Of a stretch of 64,000 nt of DNA, positions 7,891 to 16,701 are shown piece after piece; within the stretch, counting starts at the first letter, position 1; every line of letters starts with the position of its first letter. A program made the translations under genes and the position numbers. The notes under the pieces were generated by a model. That model was not told the DNA's origin and ran no database searches. It worked only from the letters and a program-made list of their open reading frames with translations. The stretch is taken from the NCBI RefSeq assembly GCF_016134045.1, contig NZ_CP065915.1, positions 2,232,001 through 2,296,000 of the forward strand. The letters are read 5' to 3'. The stretch comes from Pelagovum pacificum (GTDB lineage: Bacteria > Pseudomonadota > Alphaproteobacteria > Rhodobacterales > Rhodobacteraceae).

Positions 7891-8901
7891 ATGACCAATA
7901 CCGACCTTCGCGCTGTCCAGACACTGCCCGTTTTCCCGGACCGGGATTTCGTGGTCGTCTCCGGCGTCGCCGAGAACGATCCGATTTCCTTCGCCGACGA
8001 ACTGGTGATGGACGATATCTATGGCCTGTCGCCCCGCGCATCGCGCAAGCGGCTGACGGTGGCCTTCGGATCGGACCAAGTGCTGACCGTGGCGGACGGA
8101 TCGGAAGTCGGCACGCCGGGCAACCTCGTCCACATGGATTGCTGCATCACGCTGATGGTGCCGGACGGATCGACCTACGAGGCGCTCATCCTCGTGGAGG
8201 TTGAGGATGACACGGCGGCGGGCGTCTACCTGCTGCCGCTGGCCACGCTGCAGCCGAAGGTCGACTACCGTCTCGTCGGCCTCGACCGGAAGACCGCCTC
8301 GACCCGCTTCGCCGAGGTCGCCTGCGTGTCCTTCACGCGCGGCACCCGGATCACGATGGCCAACGGCGAACAGCGTCCGATCGAGCTGCTGGAGGTCGGG
8401 GACAAGGTCCTGACCCGCGACGACGGCCCGCAGCAGATCCGCTGGATCGGACAGAACACCCTGCGCGCCGTCGGCTCCTTCGCGCCTGTGGTGATCCGCG
8501 AGGGCACGCTGCACAACGAGAACGACCTGATCGTCTCGCCCGATCACCGGATCTTCGTCTACCAGCGGCGCGACCGTCTGGGCGCCGGCCGGGCCGAGGT
8601 GCTGGTCAAGGTGCGCCACCTGATCAACGGCGACTCGGTCTACCAGCAGGACGGCGGGTTCGTGGATTACTTCCAGCTGCTCTTCGACGATCACCAGATC
8701 ATCTATGCCGAAGGCATCGCGGCGGAGAGCATGATGGTCGACCAGCGCACGCGCGGTGCCGTCCCGGAGGCGGTGAGCCGCCGTCTGGGTGAGGCATTGT
8801 CGGGTCACGCGCATCGCCATCACCTCGACTACGAAGTGCAGGAGACACTCCTGTCCAAGCCGGACGCGGTGGACCTGCTGCGCAGGGCATCCTCCAGCTG
8901 A
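7891..8901 (+). CDS. Hint-domain (Hedgehog/intein-like) protein
   Basis: A 336-residue protein. From about residue 145 (Cys in ACVSFTRGT) to about 290 it carries a Hint domain of the type frequent in roseobacters, with the GTRI, VGDKVLTRD, SPDHRIFV and HLING elements. The N-terminal 140 residues are a separate, poorly conserved beta-rich domain. Hint domains can catalyse self-splicing or self-cleavage at the leading Cys, but bacterial stand-alone copies are mostly uncharacterised. No signal peptide is visible. The gene is monocistronic and ends at a strong hairpin. Confidence 0.85.
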   Translation: MTNTDLRAVQTLPVFPDRDFVVVSGVAENDPISFADELVMDDIYGLSPRASRKRLTVAFGSDQVLTVADGSEVGTPGNLVHMDCCITLMVPDGSTYEALILVEVEDDTAAGVYLLPLATLQPKVDYRLVGLDRKTASTRFAEVACVSFTRGTRITMANGEQRPIELLEVGDKVLTRDDGPQQIRWIGQNTLRAVGSFAPVVIREGTLHNENDLIVSPDHRIFVYQRRDRLGAGRAEVLVKVRHLINGDSVYQQDGGFVDYFQLLFDDHQIIYAEGIAAESMMVDQRTRGAVPEAVSRRLGEALSGHAHRHHLDYEVQETLLSKPDAVDLLRRASSS

Positions 8902-8914
8902 CGAGGTCGGCCGC

Positions 8915-8935
8915 CCGGCCCCCAGCAGGGGCCGG
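8915..8935 (+). terminator. Hairpin after the Hint-domain gene
   Basis: An eight-base perfect stem (CCGGCCCC / GGGGCCGG) with loop CAGCA lies 14 bp after the stop at 8901 and before the convergent lipoprotein gene. There is no T-run, so if it terminates transcription it is not a classic intrinsic terminator. Confidence 0.45.
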
Positions 8936-8982
8936 TTACAGGCAAGACCCACACTTTTGATCGCTTCCGGGCCTCGGGCCGG

Positions 8983-9309
8983 TCAGTCCGCGTCGAAACG
9001 CAGGCTGCCGTTCGGGGTATCACCGGTTGCGGTCGCCGGGGGCGATCCAGCGCCGTCGGCCGTCATGGTCGACAGGTTGGCGGCGACGTAGGCCTCGGCG
9101 AGCCGGGCCCGGTCATAGCCCGTCACGAAGCCAAGCCCGGAAGCGCCGGCGTCGGCGCTGTCGAGCAGGGTCGTGTTGGGGCGATGAGCGAGCCGACCCG
9201 AAAGGCCGTCGGGATCAATGGTGCGGTTCACGACCTCCACGTCGGCTCCCACGGTTCCGCAGGAGGCAAGGGCGAGGAATGCCAGAATTATGAGGGGCTT
9301 TGCTGACAT
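8983..9309 (-). CDS. Small putative lipoprotein
   Basis: The 108-residue protein starts MSAKPLIIL at the ATG at 9309. A short hydrophobic signal ends in the lipobox LASC (Cys at residue 17), predicting a lipidated mature protein of about 92 residues. The mature part contains a TGYDRARLAEAYVAAN stretch and a polar, Ala/Thr/Gly-rich tail. No family is recognised with confidence. It converges on the Hint-domain gene and lies downstream of a second lipoprotein gene on the same strand. The hairpin at 9405-9430 between them suggests separate transcription. Confidence 0.65.
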   Translation of the reverse strand: MSAKPLIILAFLALASCGTVGADVEVVNRTIDPDGLSGRLAHRPNTTLLDSADAGASGLGFVTGYDRARLAEAYVAANLSTMTADGAGSPPATATGDTPNGSLRFDAD

Positions 9310-9404
9310 GGGTCCAAAAAGCACGGCGGGATGTCAGCAATGGGTTGGAATTGTGGCGAAGGTGCGCGTTATGGTTGTGTAATCAACCGTTCGCGGCCGC
9401 CGGA

Positions 9405-9430
9405 CGCGCACCCGCCGGGGCGGATGCGCG
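9405..9430 (-). terminator. Hairpin after the TbpB-like lipoprotein gene
   Basis: Two 11-base arms (9405-9415 and 9420-9430) pair with a single G-U wobble around a CGGG loop, 11 bp downstream of the minus-strand stop at 9442. No T-run follows. Confidence 0.4.
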
Positions 9431-9441
9431 GGAGCGCCGGC

Positions 9442-10032
9442 TTAGCGGGCGCCGTAGAGGTTGATGTCGCGACGCACGCTCGTGCCGTTTGCGCCGACGC
9501 TGACGTCGCCGGTGGCGGCGACGCTCTTGCCGCCGTTGGCGAAGACGCCGTCGGCATCGCCGTTGATGCGGACGCGGGTCGAATCCTCACCCACGATCGT
9601 GCCGTTGACGTCGAGGTTGAACGCCGGGTTCAGGCCGGCGTTGCGGCGGATCACGCCGTTGGTGAGGGCGATCGAGCCGGAGTAGCGCTGCTCGATGTCG
9701 GCGACGTTGTTGATCGAGCCGCCGACCCGGTTGCTGCCGAAGTCGACGCCAAGCTGCATGGTGCCGAAGGCCTGCGGATTGGCCGGATCGCCGACAGCGG
9801 CAAAGCCGTTGTAGGTCGCGCTGCCGGCGGTCGGCAGAGCGCTCGGCCGGGTGACGTTCAGCACGCCGTCGCTGCCGACGATGTTGCGGGCAAGCGTACC
9901 GGAGCTGTTGCTGAGGGTCTGGAACGACGGCCCGTAGGAGACCGGCGTCGAGGAGCCGCCGCCCCCGCCGGAGCTGCAGGCCGAGAGGGCGACAGTTGCG
10001 GCCAGCGCCGCGAAGCGAAATGCATATGTCAT
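9442..10032 (-). CDS. Surface lipoprotein with TbpB-like beta-barrel pattern
   Basis: The 196-residue protein has a lipoprotein signal ending LSAC (Cys at residue 19), followed by a Ser/Gly-rich linker. The mature sequence has the pattern of the transferrin-binding-protein-B-like barrel: ATYNGFAAV, then GTMQLGVDFGSNRVGGSI, then a repeating strand pattern to the C-terminus. This fold occurs in many Rhodobacteraceae lipoproteins whose ligands are unknown, so a transferrin role is not implied. The gene is divergent from prfC. The similarity is judged by eye and is moderate. Confidence 0.75.
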   Translation of the reverse strand: MTYAFRFAALAATVALSACSSGGGGGSSTPVSYGPSFQTLSNSSGTLARNIVGSDGVLNVTRPSALPTAGSATYNGFAAVGDPANPQAFGTMQLGVDFGSNRVGGSINNVADIEQRYSGSIALTNGVIRRNAGLNPAFNLDVNGTIVGEDSTRVRINGDADGVFANGGKSVAATGDVSVGANGTSVRRDINLYGAR

Positions 10033-10181
10033 GGCAGAAATAACTTCCCGTTATCAGGTGGTCAGGCACTGGATCATAGAGCGGGCGCAGCGGCCGACAA
10101 AGGAAATAGTTAACAGCCGCGAAGCAGCGCCCATGCAGGCCGCCCTTGCCGGGTCGACGGCCAGCGGATAAAGCGCGCGGC

Positions 10182-11777
<1,596 letters not shown>

Positions 11778-11779
11778 GA

Positions 11780-12430
11780 ATGGCCCGGGGCGGCCTGCGC
11801 CACTGGCTGCACCGGCGGCGGATCGCGCGGCTGGCGCGGTCCTCGCCCTCCACCGATCCCGGACCGGCCGCGACCGAGGCAGCGCTCGCAGCGATCGACG
11901 CCGCCCTGCCACCGGCGCTTTCGGTGGTCGGCAATGCGCAAAGCCTGCTGGAAGCGCAACACGGGGCAGAGATCGACCGACGCGCGACGATCCGCTTCAA
12001 CCTCGCGCAGGTGACGGACCCGGCGGCGCAGGGTACGCGGTGGGATATTCTCGCCACGTCGGACCGGCACACGATGGCGCATTACGCTGATCATCCGCCG
12101 CCGTTCCAGACGCTGCTGTTCACTGCCTATCACGACAAGTACCTGCCCCGGCTGGCGGAGCACCCGGTCGAGGCCGACGTTCTGGTCTACCCGATGGCGC
12201 TCGCCATCGAGCTGATGGAGCGGCTGCAGGCGCGCCCCACCACGGGGACCATGGTGCTTGCGCTGCTCGACCGGATCGGTCGCCGCGACGTGGCGATCTT
12301 CGGGTTCGACTGGAAAGCGACGCCGACCTTCTACGATCCCAAGCGGCGCACGGACCCGCACGATCACGTCGCGGAGCGCGCGCTGGCGGAGCGGTTTATC
12401 GCCGTTAACGACTGGAAGCGCTTCGTCTGA
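11780..12430 (+). CDS. GT29 (sialyltransferase)-like glycosyltransferase
   Basis: A 216-residue protein. An N-terminal basic stretch is followed by SVVGNAQSLL and RATIRFNLAQV, which match the nucleotide-sugar-binding sialylmotif-like region (VGNxxSL...RFN) of glycosyltransferase family 29. The length is at the short end of the family. The acceptor and sugar are unknown, and bacterial GT29-like proteins need not transfer sialic acid. The start at 11780 is 2 bp after the prfC stop. No neighbouring gene suggests CMP-sialic acid synthesis, so the donor may be different. Confidence 0.72.
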   Translation: MARGGLRHWLHRRRIARLARSSPSTDPGPAATEAALAAIDAALPPALSVVGNAQSLLEAQHGAEIDRRATIRFNLAQVTDPAAQGTRWDILATSDRHTMAHYADHPPPFQTLLFTAYHDKYLPRLAEHPVEADVLVYPMALAIELMERLQARPTTGTMVLALLDRIGRRDVAIFGFDWKATPTFYDPKRRTDPHDHVAERALAERFIAVNDWKRFV

Positions 12431-12472
12431 AGTTTTGCGCGGACCCCGCATGAGGGGGCGGCGTTATCTGGC

Positions 12473-13084
12473 ATGGCACAGAGCAGCACGATCCAGCCGT
12501 CAGACGCTGGCCCCGCCCAAGTCGAAGGTATCCTCACCGATCTCGACGATCTCGTCGCGACGAAGGACTGCGTCTCCTTCGGTGAAATCGTGGAGGCGCT
12601 CGGCGCGAAGAGTTACGGGCCACTGCTGCTTATCCTGGCGCTGTTGCTGCTGTTGCCGACGGGGATGATCCCCGGTGTCGGCGGTGCCATCGGGACGATC
12701 AAGATCCTGATCGGTCTTCAGGTTCTGCGAGGGCGCAACGGCGTCTGGTTGCCGCAGTTCGTGCGCGATCGCGAAATCAGCTCGGACCACCTGCATTCGA
12801 TGGTGGAGAAGATTCGCCCCGTCGCCCGATGGCTGCGGCGGCGGATGAAAGTGCGGATGAGCTGGCTCGCGGAGGGGCGGACGTCGCTGACGCTGATCGC
12901 CGTCATCATGATGGCTTCGGGGCTCGGGATGGTAACCCTCGGCTTCATCCCCGTAATCGCGCCGTTCTTCGGACTGCCGCTGGTGTGCCTCGCGCTTGGC
13001 GTCGTCAGCCGAGACGGGCTGATGGTGGCGGCGGGATACGTTCTAATGCTCCCGCCGCCGTTGATCGCGATCTTCTGGCTTTAG
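12473..13084 (+). CDS. exoD: ExoD-family membrane protein
   Basis: A 203-residue integral membrane protein of the ExoD family. The first third is polar (LVATKDCVSFGEIVEALG), followed by a hydrophobic pair containing LLLLPTGMIPGVGG, a conserved ExoD signature, and two further hydrophobic segments to the C-terminus. ExoD was first linked to exopolysaccharide synthesis and alkaline tolerance in rhizobia, but its biochemical role is unknown. Its stop overlaps the convergent OsmC gene stop by four bases. It lies 42 bp after the GT29-like gene on the same strand. Confidence 0.85.
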   Translation: MAQSSTIQPSDAGPAQVEGILTDLDDLVATKDCVSFGEIVEALGAKSYGPLLLILALLLLLPTGMIPGVGGAIGTIKILIGLQVLRGRNGVWLPQFVRDREISSDHLHSMVEKIRPVARWLRRRMKVRMSWLAEGRTSLTLIAVIMMASGLGMVTLGFIPVIAPFFGLPLVCLALGVVSRDGLMVAAGYVLMLPPPLIAIFWL

Positions 13085-13506
13085 GCCAGTTTCGCATCCA
13101 TCGTGATCTCGCAGTTCAACACCTTGGAGACGGGGCAGCCCGTCTTCGTGGCATTGGCGGCGCTGGTGAACTGCTCTTCCGAAGCGCCCGGCACGGAGGC
13201 CGTGACTTCGATGTGCGCCTTGGTGATGGCGAAGCCGCCGTCGACTTCTTCCAGCGATACGGTCGACTTCGCGTCGATGTTGTCTGCGGTGAGGCCCGCC
13301 TCGCCGAGGTTCAGGCTCAGCGCCATCGCGAAGCACGAGGCGTGCGCGGCACCGATCAGCTCTTCGGGGTTGGAGCCCTTCTGGCCTTCGAAGCGCGTGT
13401 TGAAGCCGTAGGGCACGGCATCGAGCACCTTCGTCTCCGTCGAGATCTTGCCTTTGCCGGTCTTGAGGTCGCCCTGCCAGTTCGCGGTCCCGAATTTCTT
13501 GATCAT
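13081..13506 (-). CDS. OsmC-family peroxiredoxin
   Basis: The 141-residue protein matches OsmC/Ohr-type thiol peroxidases. The two conserved catalytic cysteines are at residues 58 (AAHASCFAMAL) and 124 (TKTGCPVSK), and the N-terminal strand pattern MIKKFGTANWQGDLKTGKG is typical of OsmC rather than Ohr. It reduces organic hydroperoxides in the cytoplasm. The gene converges tail to tail with exoD and is divergent from the DEAD-box helicase gene. Confidence 0.9.
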   Translation of the reverse strand: MIKKFGTANWQGDLKTGKGKISTETKVLDAVPYGFNTRFEGQKGSNPEELIGAAHASCFAMALSLNLGEAGLTADNIDAKSTVSLEEVDGGFAITKAHIEVTASVPGASEEQFTSAANATKTGCPVSKVLNCEITMDAKLA

Positions 13507-13581
13507 GGTTTCTTCCCTTCAGGTGATTGATGCAGATGGGAAACGTAAGCGGGTCGTTGTCGTTCCCTCCTGCGGTCATGC

Positions 13582-13610
13582 TTGACGCAGAAGTCCGTCA
13601 GGCGTAGGTC
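13582..13610 (+). promoter_or_regulatory. Candidate sigma-70 promoter for the helicase gene
   Basis: TTGACG (13582-13587) and TAGGTC (13605-13610) are separated by 17 bp, 94 bp before the helicase start. The -35 is close to consensus and the -10 is weak, as is common in GC-rich alphaproteobacteria. Confidence 0.3.
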
Positions 13611-13703
13611 CCGTCCGCAGTTGAGCCCCGTGCAATTCGGCGCAGGGCGGGCCGCGCGAGACTGAGCGGCCATACAGCCGCCAGACATTCGCGAAGGACC
13701 CGG

Positions 13704-15191
13704 ATGACGACTTTTTCCGAACTGAACCTAAATCCCAAAGTGCTCAAGGCTGTCGAAGAGGCAGGCTATGAGACCCCCACCCCGATCCAGGCCGGTGCGA
13801 TCCCCCCTGCCCTCGAAGGCAAGGACGTGCTCGGCATCGCCCAGACCGGGACCGGGAAAACCGCCAGCTTCACGCTGCCGATGATTTCCCAGCTTTATCG
13901 TGGCCGCGCCCGCGCGCGCATGCCGCGGTCTCTGGTGCTCGCCCCGACGCGGGAACTTGCCGCGCAGGTGGCCGAGAACTTCGATACCTATGCCAAGCAC
14001 ACCAAACTGACGAAGGCGCTGCTGATCGGCGGCGTCTCCTTCAAGGAACAGGACGCGCTGATCGACAAGGGCGTCGACGTGCTGATCGCGACGCCGGGCC
14101 GCCTGCTCGACCATTTCGAGCGCGGCAAGCTGATCCTGACGGACGTGAAGGTCATGGTCGTCGATGAGGCCGACCGGATGCTCGACATGGGGTTCATCCC
14201 CGACATCGAGCGGATTTTCGGCCTGACGCCCTTCACCCGGCAGACTCTGTTCTTCTCCGCCACCATGGCGCCGGAGATCGAGCGCATCACCAACACGTTC
14301 CTGTCGAACCCGGTCCGCGTCGAGGTTGCCCGCCAGGCGACCGCCTCGGACACGATCACGCAGGGTGTTGTGGTGTTCAAACCGTCGCGTAAAGATCGCG
14401 AAGGGTCCGAGAAGCGCGCGGTCCTGCGCGGCCTGATCGAGCGGGAAGGCGCGGAGTGCCGGAACGGCATCATCTTCTGCAACCGCAAGGTCGACGTCGA
14501 TGTCGTCGCCAAGTCGATGAAGAAGTACGGCTACGATGCCGCGCCGATTCACGGCGACCTGGACCAGAGCCAGCGGATGAAGACGCTCGAGGGCTTCCGC
14601 GAAGGGACCTTGCGGTTCCTCGTGGCCTCCGACGTCGCCGCACGCGGGCTCGACATTCCGAACGTGAGCCACGTCTTCAATTACGACGTGCCCTCTCATG
14701 CCGAGGATTACGTGCACCGCATCGGTCGCACGGGTCGTGCCGGTCGCAAGGGCACCACGATGATGATCTGCGTGCCGCGTGACGAGAAGAACCTCGAAGA
14801 TATCGAGCGGCTGATCCAGACCGAGGTGCCGCGGCTGGAGAACCCGATCAAGTCCTCCGCCCCGGCAGAGGCGCCGGCGGCCAGCACGGACGATGCGCCC
14901 AAGCCGCGCTCGCGCCGGTCTTCGTCGCGGAGCCGCAAACCGGCGGAAGCGCAGGATGCGCCCGAAGCCACCGAGGCGACGCCGGAGCAGGCAAAGACCG
15001 AATCGTCGACGCCGGAGCAGACCAAGCCCGAGCAAGCCGAATCGGCACCTGAGGCGACGTCCTCCTCCTCGTCGCGCAGCCGCTCGCGCGGTGGCCGCCG
15101 CAACGAGTCCAAGGACGAACCCGTGGTCGGGATGGGTGACGACGCGCCGCGCTTCATCACCCTCAGCTTCGCGGAGCGCAGCGCGGGCTGA
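13704..15191 (+). CDS. DEAD-box ATP-dependent RNA helicase (RhlE-like)
   Basis: A 495-residue RNA helicase. The core (about residues 1-370) has the Q motif (TPIQAGAIP), motif I (AQTGTGKT), Ia (PTRELA), II (DEAD), III (SAT) and VI (HRIGRTGRAG). The last ~110 residues form a low-complexity tail rich in Ala, Glu, Pro and Ser with Arg/Ser clusters (SRRSSSRSR, SSSSRSRSRG), as found in RhlE-type helicases acting on ribosome assembly or RNA decay. The gene is preceded by a 197-bp intergenic region and is probably monocistronic. Confidence 0.92.
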   Translation: MTTFSELNLNPKVLKAVEEAGYETPTPIQAGAIPPALEGKDVLGIAQTGTGKTASFTLPMISQLYRGRARARMPRSLVLAPTRELAAQVAENFDTYAKHTKLTKALLIGGVSFKEQDALIDKGVDVLIATPGRLLDHFERGKLILTDVKVMVVDEADRMLDMGFIPDIERIFGLTPFTRQTLFFSATMAPEIERITNTFLSNPVRVEVARQATASDTITQGVVVFKPSRKDREGSEKRAVLRGLIEREGAECRNGIIFCNRKVDVDVVAKSMKKYGYDAAPIHGDLDQSQRMKTLEGFREGTLRFLVASDVAARGLDIPNVSHVFNYDVPSHAEDYVHRIGRTGRAGRKGTTMMICVPRDEKNLEDIERLIQTEVPRLENPIKSSAPAEAPAASTDDAPKPRSRRSSSRSRKPAEAQDAPEATEATPEQAKTESSTPEQTKPEQAESAPEATSSSSSRSRSRGGRRNESKDEPVVGMGDDAPRFITLSFAERSAG

Positions 15192-15203
15192 GGCCCGCCG
15201 CGC

Positions 15204-15253
15204 TGCCGCCGAATTGTCAGGATTGTTTCAGAAAATCTCGCCTGACGGCGGCA
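15204..15253 (+). terminator. Bulged hairpin after the helicase gene
   Basis: Left arm TGCCGCC plus GTCAGG (15204-15221, interrupted by a 5-base bulge) pairs with CCTGAC plus GGCGGCA (15241-15253), 13 bp after the helicase stop. There is no T-run, so the terminator role is uncertain. Confidence 0.35.
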
Positions 15254-15355
15254 ATTGACCACGCTCAGCCGGAAGTCGCCGAGTCGTTTCGACATTAAAT
15301 CGAATCCGCTCGACTTTGCCCCGATTTCGCCACATTTCCGCCCGTCGAACGCCAT

Positions 15356-15403
15356 GGTTAATCGGCAATGTTGGGGAATGGCCCAACAAGAGGCTGATTG
15401 GCC
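15356..15403 (+). other. Structured RNA leader element before a small ORF
   Basis: The outer arms 15356-15366 and 15393-15403 pair over 11 positions with three G-U wobbles. They enclose a perfect 7-bp inner stem, TGTTGGG (15369-15375) with CCCAACA (15382-15388). The element ends 30 bp before the ATG of the 35-codon ORF. It could be the 5' leader of that mRNA or part of a small RNA. The structure was worked out by hand. Confidence 0.45.
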
Positions 15404-15433
15404 GGGATGCGTTCAGACCTGAAAGGCGGAACG

Positions 15434-15541
15434 ATGGCTACAGGCACTACGAGCAGTAAACCGGCACCCAAAGAGGTGCCCAACGACAACAAGCAAAAGC
15501 CGCAGGCCCCGGTGGTTTTCCGGGACTTCGCGAGCATCTGA
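15434..15541 (+). CDS. Putative 35-residue small protein
   Basis: The ORF ATG 15434 to TGA 15541 is preceded by AAAGGCGG about 5 bases upstream of the start. It encodes a polar N-terminal two-thirds (rich in Thr, Ser, Lys, Pro, Asn, Gln) ending in VVFRDFASI, with no membrane segment or signal. Support for it being real: a good ribosome-binding site, a folded leader just upstream, and a strong intrinsic terminator 36 bp after the stop, so it occupies a complete small transcription unit. I do not recognise a family. The alternative is that the transcript acts as a small RNA. Confidence 0.5.
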   Translation: MATGTTSSKPAPKEVPNDNKQKPQAPVVFRDFASI

Positions 15542-15576
15542 GGCAGGTCGGCAGCAAAACCGTCCTCCGAATTCTG

Positions 15577-15634
15577 AAGCGGGCCAGTGACGCGGGGCAC
15601 CCCAACCCCCTGCTGGTTTCACTGGCCCGTTTTC
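15577..15634 (+). terminator. Strong intrinsic terminator
   Basis: A perfect 11-bp stem, CGGGCCAGTGA (15580-15590) with TCACTGGCCCG (15619-15629), extended by AA/TT pairs and followed by TTTTCT. The 28-base loop holds a smaller GGGG/CCCC hairpin. It is the most canonical terminator in the window and closes the small-ORF unit 28 bp before the TfoX-domain gene. Confidence 0.85.
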
Positions 15635-15661
15635 TCCCCCCTTCCCCGGCATGCTGACGGC

Positions 15662-15994
15662 ATGAGCGACATCACTTCGATCCCGGATCTCGGCCCCGCG
15701 ACGGCGCGTTCTTTCGAGCGTGCAGGTGTGACAACAGCCGAGGAGATTCGCGCGCTAGGGCCGGACACCGCCTACGCGCGGCTCTTGTCGTCCGGCGTTC
15801 GGCCGCATTTCATCGCATATTACTCGCTCGTGATGGGTCTGCAGGGCCGGCCCTGGAACGATGCGAAGGGCGCCGAAAAATCCAGCCTCCGCAAAAGGTT
15901 CGACGCGCTCTGCCGAGACACCTCCTCTTCCCCTCAGTCAGAGCTCGATCGGTTCCTCGACGAGATCGGTGTGCGTCCGTCGGGATCAATGTAA
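15662..15994 (+). CDS. TfoX C-terminal-domain protein
   Basis: The 110-residue protein begins SIPDLGPATARSFERAG, the helix-hairpin-like opening of the TfoX/Sxy C-terminal domain, and continues with EEIRALGPDTAYARLL and the YYSLVMGLQGRPWND segment. Only this domain is present; the N-terminal TfoX half is absent. Sxy activates competence genes in gammaproteobacteria, but stand-alone C-terminal domains in alphaproteobacteria have no proven role. The start at 15662 has a weak ribosome-binding site and lies 28 bp after a terminator, so its promoter is unclear. Its stop codon lies inside the first copy of the 19-bp palindrome. Confidence 0.8.
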   Translation: MSDITSIPDLGPATARSFERAGVTTAEEIRALGPDTAYARLLSSGVRPHFIAYYSLVMGLQGRPWNDAKGAEKSSLRKRFDALCRDTSSSPQSELDRFLDEIGVRPSGSM

Positions 15995-16007
15995 AAGATC
16001 TTCACAT
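15989..16007. promoter_or_regulatory. 19-bp palindrome, copy A (candidate operator)
   Basis: ATGTAAA - AGATC - TTCACAT: seven-base arms with one mismatch around a five-base spacer, flanked by CA and TG that extend the pairing. It overlaps the TfoX-domain stop codon and is repeated 39 bp downstream with the same architecture. Confidence 0.55.
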
Positions 16008-16027
16008 TGAGCGTCGGCTTGGGCATG

Positions 16028-16046
16028 ATGTGAATGTCATTTACAT
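16028..16046. promoter_or_regulatory. 19-bp palindrome, copy B (candidate operator)
   Basis: ATGTGAA - TGTCA - TTTACAT: the same ATGTRAA-N5-TTYACAT layout as copy A, 14 bp before the DUF4112 start at 16060 and overlapping its probable leader. Both copies are followed by TGAGSG. A dimeric repressor or activator site is inferred; I cannot name the regulator. Confidence 0.55.
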
Positions 16047-16059
16047 TGAGGGCCGCGCC

Positions 16060-16461
16060 ATGCAGGATGTCCGGACGCTGGAAGAGGAATTAACCCGCAT
16101 CAGGCGCGTCGCCTGGCGGATGGACGCGATTTGCTACGTGCCGGGGACGAACCTGTCGCTCGGCCTCGATAACCTGTTCGGGCTGATCCCGGTGGTGGGC
16201 GACGCGCTGTCGCTCGCACCGTCGATCTGGATGATCCACCACGCCCACAAGATCGGGGCGACACCGGGGGCCATCGCCTACATGATCGCCAATCTCGTGG
16301 TCGACGTCCTGATCGGATCTGTGCCGCTGATCGGTGACCTGTTCGACATCGCCTACAACGCCAACATCCGGAACTATCGGCTGCTCGAGAAAAACCTCGC
16401 CCGCCGTGCCGAGCGCGCCCGCGTGGTCGTGCCCGTGCCGCCGGCCGCGCTTGCCGTCTAG
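16060..16461 (+). CDS. DUF4112 protein, first copy
   Basis: A 133-residue DUF4112 protein: a short N-terminal helix, then the family core with NLFGLIPVVGDALSL, a hydrophobic segment, and GSVPLIGDLFDIAYNANIRN. It is probably membrane-associated, since two hydrophobic stretches carry paired G-D motifs. The ATG at 16060 is preceded by GAGGG at a suitable distance; an in-frame ATG at 16030 would lie inside the second palindrome. It is the first gene of a three-gene operon with a Pmp3 protein and a second DUF4112 paralogue. The function of DUF4112 is unknown. Confidence 0.85.
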   Translation: MQDVRTLEEELTRIRRVAWRMDAICYVPGTNLSLGLDNLFGLIPVVGDALSLAPSIWMIHHAHKIGATPGAIAYMIANLVVDVLIGSVPLIGDLFDIAYNANIRNYRLLEKNLARRAERARVVVPVPPAALAV

Positions 16462-16521
16462 GGAACTTTGGGCCCCGATCGCCTGTTGGTTCTGCAACTG
16501 AGACACAAAGGAGCGACTGCA

Positions 16522-16701
16522 ATGGATATTATTCGTATCATCATCGCGATCATCTTGCCGCCGCTCGGCGTCTTCCTTCAGGAAGGCCTGGGCAAGCATT
16601 TCTGGTTCAACATCATCCTGACGATCCTTGGCTACGTCCCGGGTATCGTGCACGCCGTCTACATCATCGCGCGTGACGACGGGCGTAAGGTCCACGCATG
16701 A
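16522..16701 (+). CDS. YqaE/Pmp3-family small membrane protein
   Basis: A 59-residue protein with two hydrophobic helices and the Pmp3/YqaE signature: an ILPPLGVFLQEG first half, then NIILTILGYVPGIVHAVYII. The family (yeast Pmp3, plant RCI2, bacterial YqaE) is induced by salt, cold or envelope stress and affects membrane potential. A clear AAAGGAG lies about 8 bp before the ATG at 16522. Its last four bases overlap the start of the second DUF4112 gene (ATGA), so translation is coupled. Confidence 0.92.
   Translation: MDIIRIIIAIILPPLGVFLQEGLGKHFWFNIILTILGYVPGIVHAVYIIARDDGRKVHA

Noticed and set aside
16462..16487. GGAAC-N17-TGTT resembling an EcfG general-stress promoter before the Pmp3 gene
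   Set aside because: The -10 matches only three of four bases, it begins at the last base of the upstream stop codon, and EcfG is often absent in this family. Too weak to list.
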